DNA of 64,000 nucleotides from Planctomycetota bacterium (GTDB taxonomy: Bacteria > Planctomycetota > PLA2 > JAEUHO01), in assembly GCA_020631815.1 (NCBI GenBank), contig JACKGW010000008.1, forward strand, positions 1 to 64,000, written 5' to 3'. The notes under the pieces were generated by a model, which made no database searches, had not been told where the DNA came from, and worked only from the letters and a program-made list of their open reading frames with translations. The first letter of the stretch is position 1; every line of letters begins with the position of its first letter. Shown here in pieces: positions 24,783 to 32,557 of the stretch. The translations under genes were made by a program, and so were the position numbers.

Positions 24783-25715
24783 ATGCGCAAGGTGGCGATC
24801 ATCGGTGGCGGCAACGTGGGGGCGACCTGCGCCTACCAGCTGGCCAGTCGCGATGCGGCCGACGTGGCCGTCTACGACATCGTCGAGGGCGTGCCGGCCG
24901 GCAAGGCCCTGGACATGACCCAGGTCGGTCCGGTCTTCGGGTTCGACGCGCGCGTCACGGGTTCCCACGAGGTCGACGTCATCGCCGGCGCCGAGGTCGT
25001 GGTGGTCACGGCGGGCTTCCCGCGCAAGCCGGGCATGGACCGCATGGACCTGCTCAAGAAGAACGCCGACATCGCCCGCGCCTCGGGCGAGGCGATCCGT
25101 CGCTACGCGCCTGACAGCGTCGTGGTCACGGTGACCAACCCCCTCGACGTGATGACCTGGGTCGTGCAGCAGGCCACCGGCTTCGAGCCGTCGCGCGTCG
25201 TCGGCATGGCCGGCGTCCTGGACTCGGCCCGCTTCGCCACGTTCATCGCGATGGAGCTCGGCGCGTCGGCCAAGGACGTGCGCGCCATGGTGCTGGGCGG
25301 CCACGGCGACAGCATGGTGCCGCTGCCCCGCTTCAGCACGGTCAACGGCGTCCCGATCACCGAGCTGATGCCCGCGGATCGCATCGCGTCGCTCTCCGAC
25401 CGCACGCGCAACGGCGGCGCGGAGATCGTCAAGCTGCTCGGCACGGGCAGCGCGTTCTACGCGCCCGGCGCCAGCGCTGCCCTCATGGTCGAGGCCATCC
25501 TCGGTGACACGCGTCGCCTCGTTCCCGCCAGCGCGTGGACGGGCGGCGCCTACGGCTTGGACGGCGTCTACATCGGCGTGCCGGTCCAGCTCGGCGCCTC
25601 GGGCGTCCACAAGATCGTCGAGCTCGAGCTCTCCGCGGACGAGAAGGCCGCCTTGGAGCGCTCGGCGGCGACCGTGGCCCAGGGCATTGCCGACGTGAAG
25701 GCGCTCTCGGCGTGA
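24783..25715 (+). CDS. mdh: malate dehydrogenase (LDH-like type)
   Basis: A 310-residue NAD-dependent malate dehydrogenase of the lactate-dehydrogenase-like group. The NAD fold starts VAIIGGGNVGATCAYQL; the substrate arginine loop is VVTAGFPRKPGMDRMDLL; TVTNPLDVMTWVV and the catalytic His in LGGHGDSMVPL complete the active site. The Arg where LDH has Gln supports malate over lactate. It interconverts malate and oxaloacetate in the TCA cycle. Its stop overlaps the argC start (GTGA at 25712-25715), an unusual coupling of a TCA enzyme to arginine synthesis, and a candidate promoter lies just upstream. Confidence 0.93.
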   Translation: MRKVAIIGGGNVGATCAYQLASRDAADVAVYDIVEGVPAGKALDMTQVGPVFGFDARVTGSHEVDVIAGAEVVVVTAGFPRKPGMDRMDLLKKNADIARASGEAIRRYAPDSVVVTVTNPLDVMTWVVQQATGFEPSRVVGMAGVLDSARFATFIAMELGASAKDVRAMVLGGHGDSMVPLPRFSTVNGVPITELMPADRIASLSDRTRNGGAEIVKLLGTGSAFYAPGASAALMVEAILGDTRRLVPASAWTGGAYGLDGVYIGVPVQLGASGVHKIVELELSADEKAALERSAATVAQGIADVKALSA

Positions 25716-26737
25716 CGATCCGCGCCGTCATCCTGGGCGGCACCGGCTACGGCGGCATGGAGCTGCTGCGGTACCTCCTCGGACACCCCGAGATCGAGGT
25801 GACGGCGCTCACGAGCCGCAGCGAGGACGGTCCCGTCGTGGACCATCTTCCGCACCTGCGCGGCCTCACGGACCTCGCGTTCACCAAGGAGGGCCCGGAA
25901 GGCTTCGACGGCCTCGTCGCCGACGCCGACCTCGTGTTCTCGGCGCGGCCGCATGGCGTGGCCGCCGCCGAGCTGCCGGGCCTGCTCGACCGTCACGCGC
26001 ATCTGAAGGCCATCGACCTCTCCGGCGACTTCCGGTTGAAGGACGCCACGCTCTACCCGCGGTGGTACGCGATGGAGCACCCGCATCCGGAGCGCTTGGC
26101 CGAGGCCGTCTACGGGCTGCCCGAGGCCGGCGATCGCGAGTCGATCCGCGAAGCGCGCCTGGTCAGCAACCCCGGTTGCCACGCCACCGCCGTCCTGCTC
26201 TCGCTCCTGCCGTTGGTCGCGGGCGGTCTCCTCGAGGGGCGCCCGCACGTCGTCAGCGTCACGGGCTCCAGCGGATCGGGGGCCAAGCCGTCGGCCGGTA
26301 CGCACCATCCGGAGCGCTTCTCCAACTTCAAGGCGTACAAGCCGCTGCGCCACCAGCACGTCGCCGAGATCGAGCAGACGCTCGGCGGCACCCGCATCGA
26401 CTTCGTGCCGTGCTCGGCGCCCATCGCACGCGGCATCCACGTCACCGCGTTCGCACCGGTGGGGGACGCCGACGAAGAGACGGTGCGCGCGGCGTTTGCC
26501 ACGCAGTACGCCACCTCGCCGTTGGTCCGGCCGGTCCCGGGTGACGTGGAGGTGCGCGCCGTGGCGGGGACGTCGTTCGCCGACGTCTCGCTGGTGGTGC
26601 GCGAGGGCACGGCCGTGGTCAACGTCGTCATCGACAACCTGGGCAAGGGCATGGCGGGCACCGCCGTGCAGAACGCCAACCTCATGTGCGGCTTGGAGGA
26701 GACCACGGGGCTCCTTCGGCCCGGAGCCGGCCTGTGA
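25712..26737 (+). CDS. argC: N-acetyl-gamma-glutamyl-phosphate reductase ArgC
   Basis: A 341-residue enzyme that reduces N-acetylglutamyl-5-phosphate to the semialdehyde with NADPH, the third step of arginine synthesis. The Rossmann motif is ILGGTGYGGMELLRYL; the active-site Cys is in LVSNPGCHATAV (about C151); further matches are SVTGSSGSGAKPS, HHPERFSNFKAYK and the C-terminal VVNVVIDNLGKGMAGTAVQNANLM. GTG 25712 overlaps the mdh stop, and its own stop overlaps argD. Length and residues are all normal for the long type-1 ArgC. Confidence 0.96.
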   Translation: MTIRAVILGGTGYGGMELLRYLLGHPEIEVTALTSRSEDGPVVDHLPHLRGLTDLAFTKEGPEGFDGLVADADLVFSARPHGVAAAELPGLLDRHAHLKAIDLSGDFRLKDATLYPRWYAMEHPHPERLAEAVYGLPEAGDRESIREARLVSNPGCHATAVLLSLLPLVAGGLLEGRPHVVSVTGSSGSGAKPSAGTHHPERFSNFKAYKPLRHQHVAEIEQTLGGTRIDFVPCSAPIARGIHVTAFAPVGDADEETVRAAFATQYATSPLVRPVPGDVEVRAVAGTSFADVSLVVREGTAVVNVVIDNLGKGMAGTAVQNANLMCGLEETTGLLRPGAGL

Positions 26738-27954
26738 CCGACGCCGACCAGCGCCTGCGCGACGCCTTGGGCGACTTGCCGACGGATGCAGCCACCGCGC
26801 GGGACGTCGAAGACCACTGGCAGGTCGCGACCTACGCCAAGTGGCCCATCGTGCTCGCTCGCGGCAAGGGCTCGTGGGTCGAGGACGTCGCCGGCACGCG
26901 GTACCTCGACCTCTACGGCGGGCACTGCGTGGCGCTTCCCGGCCACTGCCACCCGCGCCTCGTCGCGGCCATCCAGGCGCAGGCCGAGCGGCTGGTCTTC
27001 TACAGCAACGTGCTGTACGTCGACGTGCGGGCCCTGGCCGTGGAGCGCTTGGCGGCCCTCGCCCCGCCCGGACTCGCGCGCGTGTTCCTCTGCAGCACGG
27101 GCACGGAGGCCAACGAGACCGCCATCAAGATCGCGCGCAAGCACACCAAGCGGCGCGTGATCGTGAGCATGCAGGAGGGTTTCCACGGGCGCACGCTGGG
27201 CTCGCTGGGCGCCACCGGCTTGCCGACGTACCGCGACCCGGCCTACCCGATTCCCACGGAGCATCGCTACGTGCCCTACGGGGACGAGGCGGCGCTGCTG
27301 GCGGCGCTCGACGAGGACGTCGCAGGCGTGATCCTGGAGCCCATCCCCTCGATGGGGGGCATCCAGGTGGCGCCGGCCTCGTGGTTCCAGGCGCTGCGCC
27401 GTCGCGCGGACGCGGTGGGCGCCCTCGTGATCTTCGACGAGGTGCAGACCGGCTTCGGCCGCACGGGCACCTTCTTCTTCGGCGAGCAGGTCGGCGTCAC
27501 GCCGGACCTGATCACCGGCGCCAAGGGCGTGGCCGGTGGCTTCCCCGTCGGCGTCACGTTCGTCCGCGAGGACCTCGCGGCGCACATCACGAAGGGCGAG
27601 CAGGGCACCACGTTCGGCGGTGGCCCCTTGGCCGCCGCCGCGATCGCGGCGACCGCGCGCATCCTCACGGAGGAGAAGCTGCCGGCCAACGCGGAGCGGG
27701 TCGGCCGCGTGCTGCGTCGCGAGCTCGAGCGCGTGCCGGGCGTCGTGGGCACACGCGGCGCCGGTCTCTTGATCGGCGTGGACCTGGATCGCCCCTCGGC
27801 GCCCGTCGTGCGCCACCTGCTCGAGGAGCACCACATCCTCACGGGCACCAGCGGGGACCCGAAGCAGATGCGGCTCTTGCCGCCGCTCACGCTCACCGAG
27901 AAGGAGGCGCTGCTCCTCGTGCCGGCGCTGGCCAGCGTGTTGGAGGCGTCGTGA
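26734..27954 (+). CDS. argD: acetylornithine aminotransferase ArgD
   Basis: A 406-residue class III PLP aminotransferase. Seen features: YLDLYGGHCVALPGHCHP, CSTGTEANETAIKIARKHT (phosphate loop), MQEGFHGRTLGSLGATG, VIFDEVQTGFGRTGTFF, and the PLP lysine in ITGAKGVAGGFPVG (about K260). It transfers an amino group from glutamate to N-acetylglutamate semialdehyde, giving N-acetylornithine. GTG 26734 overlaps argC. It is somewhat longer at the N-terminus than E. coli ArgD. A related specificity, for example for succinyl intermediates, is possible, but the pathway context fits the acetyl form. Confidence 0.93.
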   Translation: MTDADQRLRDALGDLPTDAATARDVEDHWQVATYAKWPIVLARGKGSWVEDVAGTRYLDLYGGHCVALPGHCHPRLVAAIQAQAERLVFYSNVLYVDVRALAVERLAALAPPGLARVFLCSTGTEANETAIKIARKHTKRRVIVSMQEGFHGRTLGSLGATGLPTYRDPAYPIPTEHRYVPYGDEAALLAALDEDVAGVILEPIPSMGGIQVAPASWFQALRRRADAVGALVIFDEVQTGFGRTGTFFFGEQVGVTPDLITGAKGVAGGFPVGVTFVREDLAAHITKGEQGTTFGGGPLAAAAIAATARILTEEKLPANAERVGRVLRRELERVPGVVGTRGAGLLIGVDLDRPSAPVVRHLLEEHHILTGTSGDPKQMRLLPPLTLTEKEALLLVPALASVLEAS

Positions 27955-28973
27955 GCGGGTCGCTGTCGCCCCGCCACCTGCTTTCCCTCGCCGAGCTGTC
28001 CCCGGCCACCTTCGAGTCCCTGCTGGACGCCGCCGAGCGGCTGCGCGGGCCGCGCGGCCGTGAGCCGCTGCTCGCCGGCCGCCGCTTCGGCATGGTGTTC
28101 TTCAACGCCTCGCTGCGCACACGTACGGCGTTCGAGGTGGCTTCGTTCGACCTGGGTGCGCACGCCGTGTACCTGCAGGTCGGGGGCGGGCTCTGGAGCC
28201 TCGAGCATCGCTCGGGCGTCGTCATGGACGGCGCGCACGCCGAGCACGTGAAGGAGGGCTTCGGGGTGCTCTCGCGCATGCTCGACGCCGTGGGCGTTCG
28301 TGCGTTCGCTTCGCTGACCGATGCCGACGAGGACGCGCGTGACGCCGTCATCCGCTCCATCGCGGCCGCGAGCACCGTGCCGGTGCTCAACCTCGAGTCG
28401 GCCATGGACCACCCGCACCAGGGCTTGGCGGACGCACTGACCGTCCGCCGCGAGCTGGGCGGCGAGCGGGTGAAGGTGGTGGTGCACTGGGCGCCGCACG
28501 TGAAGCCGTTGCCGCTGGCCGTACCCCATGCCGCCTTGCTCGGGTTCGCGCATGCCGGCCACGACGTGGTCGTCGCGCATCCGGAGGGCTTCGATCTCGA
28601 ACCGGGGACCCTGGCGTCCGCGCGTGCGCTGGCCGAGGCCCGCGGTGGGACCGTGTCCGTCACCCACGATCGCGCCGAGGCGCTGCATGGCGCGCGGGTC
28701 GTCTACGCCAAGGCCTGGGGCACCCGCTCGCTCTACGGCCAGCCGGAGGCCGCGACGGCCGCGGTGCGCGCGCATCCGGAGTGGACGGTCGACGGCAAGG
28801 CCATGGCCGCCACCGACGAGGCGATCTTCCTGCATTGCTTGCCGGTGCGGCGCGGCGTCGTCGTGGCGGACGAGGTGCTGGACGGACCGCAGAGCCGCGT
28901 GCTGGACCAAGCGGAGAACCGCCTCCACGTGCAGAAGGCCACGCTCTGCCATGCGATGGGAGTCGAGCCATGA
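27951..28973 (+). CDS. argF': N-acetylornithine (or N-succinylornithine) carbamoyltransferase
   Basis: A 340-residue aspartate/ornithine transcarbamylase superfamily member of the acetylated-substrate type. The carbamoyl-phosphate site reads FFNASLRTRTAFE instead of the STRTR of ordinary ornithine transcarbamylase. Other marks shared with the Xanthomonas acetylornithine enzyme are the long loop GGGLWSLEHRSG, LNLESAMDHPHQGLAD, VHWAPHVKPLPLAVP, VYAKAWG and FLHCLPVRRGVVV. The ordinary SMG loop of OTC is absent. So citrulline is made as its N-acetyl form and deacylated later, which fits the coupled argE-like gene. Acetyl versus succinyl cannot be settled by reading alone. It overlaps argD and argB. 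Confidence 0.85.
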   Translation: MSGSLSPRHLLSLAELSPATFESLLDAAERLRGPRGREPLLAGRRFGMVFFNASLRTRTAFEVASFDLGAHAVYLQVGGGLWSLEHRSGVVMDGAHAEHVKEGFGVLSRMLDAVGVRAFASLTDADEDARDAVIRSIAAASTVPVLNLESAMDHPHQGLADALTVRRELGGERVKVVVHWAPHVKPLPLAVPHAALLGFAHAGHDVVVAHPEGFDLEPGTLASARALAEARGGTVSVTHDRAEALHGARVVYAKAWGTRSLYGQPEAATAAVRAHPEWTVDGKAMAATDEAIFLHCLPVRRGVVVADEVLDGPQSRVLDQAENRLHVQKATLCHAMGVEP

Positions 28974-29866
28974 GGGACGTCCGCCTGCTTCGCGAGGCGC
29001 TGCCCTATCTCCGCCGCTACCGTCGCCAGACGATCGTCGTCAAGATGGGCGGCGAGATCGCCGCGCAGCCCGAGGCGCTGCGCAGCCTGGCCGAGGACAT
29101 CAGCCTCCTCACCCACGTCAACATCCGCATCGTCGTCATCCATGGCGGCGGGCCCCAGGCCACGCAGATGGCGGAGCGCCTGGGTCTCGAGGCCCGCATG
29201 GTCCAGGGCCGACGCGTGACCGACGAGGAGACGCTGAAGATCGCCAAGATGATCTTCGCCGGCTCCATCAACGTGGACATTCTTTCGGCGTTGCGCGCGG
29301 CGGGCGTCAGCTCGGTCGGTCTCTCGGGTGTCGACGGCGACATCCTGCAGGCGCGTCAGCGCCCGCCGACCGAGGTGCGCGACGTCACCACCGGCGAGAC
29401 GACCCTGGTGGACTACGGCTTCGTCGGTGACGTCACCGAGGTGGACGTGGACCTGTTGCACCTGCTCGTGAACCACGGCTACGTGCCCGTCATGAGCAGC
29501 TTGGCCGGCGACGACGAAGGCCGCGTGCTCAACGTCAACGCCGACACCGTGGCGGGCGCGATCGCTGCCAAGATGGGCGCGAACAAGCTGATCTCGCTCA
29601 CCAACGTGCCCGGGATCCTGCGTGACCCGAAGGACCCCTCCACGCTGCTCCCGCGCGCCACCGCCGACGAGGTGCAGGCGATGATCGAGGACGGCACGAT
29701 CTCGGGCGGCATGGTGCCCAAGGTCACGACGTTGCTCCGCGCCGTACGCGAGGGCGTCGAGCAGGCCGTCATCATGAGCGGCCTGCAGGAGAGTGCGTTG
29801 CTGCTGGAGCTCTTCACGGACCAGGGCTCGGGGACGCTGATCGACAAGGACGGGACGTCGACGTGA
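28970..29866 (+). CDS. argB: acetylglutamate kinase ArgB
   Basis: A 298-residue amino-acid kinase that phosphorylates N-acetylglutamate, the second step of arginine synthesis and often the feedback-controlled one. Visible motifs: IVVKMGGEIA (nucleotide site), IRIVVIHGGGPQATQMAERLG, MVQGRRVTDEETL, VGLSGVDGDILQA, LNVNADTVAGAIAAKMGANKL and the final GGMVPKVTT. An N-terminal helix (MRDVRLLREALPYLRRYRRQ) like that of arginine-sensitive hexameric enzymes is present, so arginine inhibition is likely. ATG 28970 overlaps the carbamoyltransferase stop; its own stop overlaps the argE-like start. Confidence 0.95.
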   Translation: MRDVRLLREALPYLRRYRRQTIVVKMGGEIAAQPEALRSLAEDISLLTHVNIRIVVIHGGGPQATQMAERLGLEARMVQGRRVTDEETLKIAKMIFAGSINVDILSALRAAGVSSVGLSGVDGDILQARQRPPTEVRDVTTGETTLVDYGFVGDVTEVDVDLLHLLVNHGYVPVMSSLAGDDEGRVLNVNADTVAGAIAAKMGANKLISLTNVPGILRDPKDPSTLLPRATADEVQAMIEDGTISGGMVPKVTTLLRAVREGVEQAVIMSGLQESALLLELFTDQGSGTLIDKDGTST

Positions 29867-30930
29867 GCGAGGCCGTCGACCTGCTGCAGGCGCTGGTGCG
29901 CATCCCGTCCGTCTCGGGCGAGGAGCACGCCTGCCGTGACTACCTGGCCAGCTGGCTCGAGCAGGCCGGCATGCGCACGTGGACGTCGGGGCGCAACGTG
30001 CTTGCCGAGCGGGTGGGCGACCGTCCCGCGCCCGAGGGCCGTGGGCTCCTGCTCCTGACGCACATCGACGTCGTGCCCGTGGGTCCGGGCTGGACGCGCG
30101 ACCCGTGGGACGGGGCGCTCGAGGACGGGCGCATCCACGGACGCGGAGCCAACGACGCGAAGTCGAGCGTGGCTTCGATGGCCGTGGCCGCTGCACGCGC
30201 CGACTTGGCCCAGGCCGCCGGTCGCGTGATCGTCGCGTTCGTTTGCGACGAGGAGACGGGCGGCGAGGGGATCGAGGCCTGCCGCGAGGAGCTGCCGCCG
30301 TTTGACGCGAGCGCGGTGGGGGAGCCCACCGAGCTGGACGTCTGCCGGGGCCAACGCGGCTTGTTCCGCGCGCGGTTGGAGGTGGACGGTCGCCAGGCCC
30401 ATGCCTCGCGTCCCTGGGAAGGCGACAACGCCATCCGCAAGGCCGCGCACGTCCTGACGGCACTCGAGTCGATCGACCTCGGCGAGCGCGACGCGTTGCT
30501 GGGCCCCGCCACGCTCGAACCCACGGTGATCCAGGGGGGCACGCGACCCAACGTGCTTCCGGGCTCGTGCGCCATTGAGCTGGACGGACGGCCCACGCCC
30601 GCCTTCGACAACGCGGCGATGGCCCGCGCACTGAAGGCCGCCGTACCCTGCCGCGTGGTGGTGAAGAGCGACCGCTTCCAGCCCGTGCTCACGCCCGAGG
30701 ACGCACGCATCGTGCGCCTCGCCCGGGCCGCCAGCCCGACGGGGCGCGTACGCGCCTTTGGCGGCGTGTCCGACCTGTTCCATGTACGCCACCACCCGGG
30801 TGTGGTGATGGGTCCGGGGACCAGCGTGCAGAGCCATGCGCCCGACGAGAGCGTCGCGGCCGAGCAGGTCGACGCCGCCGTGAAGGCCTACGGCGCGCTG
30901 ATCCGCGCGTGGTTGGGAGACGAGCCGTGA
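29863..30930 (+). CDS. M20-family deacylase, ArgE-like (probable N-acetylcitrulline deacetylase)
   Basis: A 355-residue M20 peptidase-family protein. Metal and catalytic residues are in place: LLLLTHIDVVPVGPGW (His and Asp), GRGANDAKSSVASM (bridging Asp), VCDEETGGEG (catalytic Glu pair), and SHAPDESVAAEQ near the C-terminus with the last His. The dimerisation domain with RQAHASRPWEGDNAI is also present. In a pathway using acetylornithine carbamoyltransferase, the natural step for it is removal of acetyl from N-acetylcitrulline before argG/argH, so that is the inferred substrate. GTG 29863 overlaps argB and its stop overlaps argH, placing it inside the operon. Confidence 0.85.
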   Translation: MSEAVDLLQALVRIPSVSGEEHACRDYLASWLEQAGMRTWTSGRNVLAERVGDRPAPEGRGLLLLTHIDVVPVGPGWTRDPWDGALEDGRIHGRGANDAKSSVASMAVAAARADLAQAAGRVIVAFVCDEETGGEGIEACREELPPFDASAVGEPTELDVCRGQRGLFRARLEVDGRQAHASRPWEGDNAIRKAAHVLTALESIDLGERDALLGPATLEPTVIQGGTRPNVLPGSCAIELDGRPTPAFDNAAMARALKAAVPCRVVVKSDRFQPVLTPEDARIVRLARAASPTGRVRAFGGVSDLFHVRHHPGVVMGPGTSVQSHAPDESVAAEQVDAAVKAYGALIRAWLGDEP

Positions 30931-32327
30931 GCGGGCGCAAGAAGGACGCGGGCAAGGCCGGCATCCTGCGCGGCCACATCAAGGGCCAGGTGCATCCGGC
31001 GCTGGATCGCATCAACAAGAGCTTCGACGTGGACCGGCGCCTCTGGCGTGAGGACATCGCCGGCTCCAAGGCCCACGCCCGCATGCTGGGTGCGCAGGGC
31101 ATCCTCGCAGCCGGCGCGGTGAAGAAGATCTTGAAGGGGCTCGACCAGGTCGCGGCCGAGCTCGACAGCGGCACGTTCGTCGCGCTCCCGGATGACGAAG
31201 ACGTGCACATGGCCGTCGAGCGCCGCCTCACCGAGCTGATCGGACCGGACGGCAAGCGCTTGCACGTCGGGCGCAGCCGCAACGACCAGGTGGCCACCGA
31301 CCTGCGGCTCTACCTGGTAGGGCTGGGGCGGCGCGTGGCCGATGCCCTGCGCGGGCTCGAGGCCCTTCTGGCCGCACGCGCGGCAGCGCATGCCTCGGAC
31401 CTCGTGCCCTACTACACGCACCTGCAGCGCGCGCAGCCCGTCACGCTGGGCCACGTCCTGCTGGCCTGGGTCGAGATGCTCGACCCCGATCGGCTCGCGC
31501 TGGATGCCGTGCGGCCCGAGTCGCCGCTGGGGGCGGGTGCGGGTGCCGGCACCACGTTCCCGCTGGACCGCGCGGCCACCGCGGCCGAGCTGGGGTTGTC
31601 CAAGCCCGCCCGCAACAGCATCGAGGCCGTCTCGTCGCGCCGCGATGCCGTCTTGGTGCTCGCGCACCTGGCCTCGGCGGCCACCACGCTGTCGCGCCTG
31701 GGCGCGGACCTCGTGCTCTGGACCAGTCGCGAGTTCGGCTTCGCGCGCCTGGACGACAGCGTGAGCACGGGCAGCTCGATCATGCCGCAGAAGCGCAACC
31801 CCGACGGGGCCGAGCTGCTGCGCGCGAAGGCCGCCGTGGTGAGCGGCGCACTTGCGCGACTCCTGGAGATCCAGCGCGCGCTGCCGCTGGGCTACGCGAA
31901 GGACCTGCAGGAAGACAAGCCGGCCGTGTTCGAGGCCGAGGACGCCGTGCTCCAGATGATCGAAGTGGCCGAGGCCATGTTGTCCAACGTCACGTTCGAC
32001 GTGGACCGCATGCGCGCCGCCGTCGTGGATCCCTCCGGCTACATGCTGGCCACGGAGATGGCCGACTTCCTGGTCGTCCGCGGCGTGCCCTTCCGCGAGG
32101 CCTACCAGGCCGTGGGCCAGCTCGTGCGTGAGGCCGAGCGCCGCGGCGTGGGGCTCGAGGCACTCACGGACGCCGACTACGCCGCGGCCCATCCGGCTCT
32201 CGATGCCACCGTTCGCCGGGTGCTGGACCCGGACCGGGCCGTCGCGCGCCGGCGCATCGTCGGCGGTCCTGCGCCATCCAACGTGCGCCGCGAAGCGCGC
32301 GCCTGGTCCAAGCGTTTGGGTGCCTGA
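30927..32327 (+). CDS. argH: argininosuccinate lyase ArgH
   Basis: A 466-residue member of the fumarase/aspartase superfamily that splits argininosuccinate to arginine and fumarate. The signature GSSIMPQKRNPD (about residues 287-298) carries the flexible catalytic loop. LHVGRSRNDQVATDLRLYL and PYYTHLQRAQPVTLGH with the catalytic region are also clear. The N-terminal helix starts with a Lys-rich extension (SGRKKDAGKAG). It is the last gene of the coupled argC-D-F'-B-E-H run. ArgG (argininosuccinate synthase) and ArgJ/ArgA are not in the window. Confidence 0.95.
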   Translation: MSGRKKDAGKAGILRGHIKGQVHPALDRINKSFDVDRRLWREDIAGSKAHARMLGAQGILAAGAVKKILKGLDQVAAELDSGTFVALPDDEDVHMAVERRLTELIGPDGKRLHVGRSRNDQVATDLRLYLVGLGRRVADALRGLEALLAARAAAHASDLVPYYTHLQRAQPVTLGHVLLAWVEMLDPDRLALDAVRPESPLGAGAGAGTTFPLDRAATAAELGLSKPARNSIEAVSSRRDAVLVLAHLASAATTLSRLGADLVLWTSREFGFARLDDSVSTGSSIMPQKRNPDGAELLRAKAAVVSGALARLLEIQRALPLGYAKDLQEDKPAVFEAEDAVLQMIEVAEAMLSNVTFDVDRMRAAVVDPSGYMLATEMADFLVVRGVPFREAYQAVGQLVREAERRGVGLEALTDADYAAAHPALDATVRRVLDPDRAVARRRIVGGPAPSNVRREARAWSKRLGA

Positions 32328-32329
32328 TC

Positions 32330-32557
32330 TGCACGGAGGTGCCGGGCTCGCGGCTGCGGAGCTCAGCGACGAAGACCGCGTGCCAGGCTCCGCCGGACAG
32401 CGTCCGCCGACAGGACGGTGCTCCCGCACCCGCACGAGAGGGGCCGCTGGCGCGTCGCCAGGCCGCCGGGGGAGCCTGGCACCTCGCGCGCGTCGCGGCT
32501 GTGCCGCGTCGCAGCAAGGAGCCAGGCACCACCCGGCCCTCCGCCCCTCAACCGCGC
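32330..32557. repeat. family C-like inverted-repeat block after argH
   Basis: Arms 32380-32396 (starts GTGCCAGGCTCC) and 32466-32482 (ends GAGCCTGGCAC) form a 17-base stem with one mismatch, and another GAGCCAGGCACC lies at about 32520. The GGAGGTGCC start and GGTGCCTGGC core resemble a diverged family C unit in which CTGAC is replaced by CTGGC. It sits between two convergent genes and could end transcription from both sides. Confidence 0.6.
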
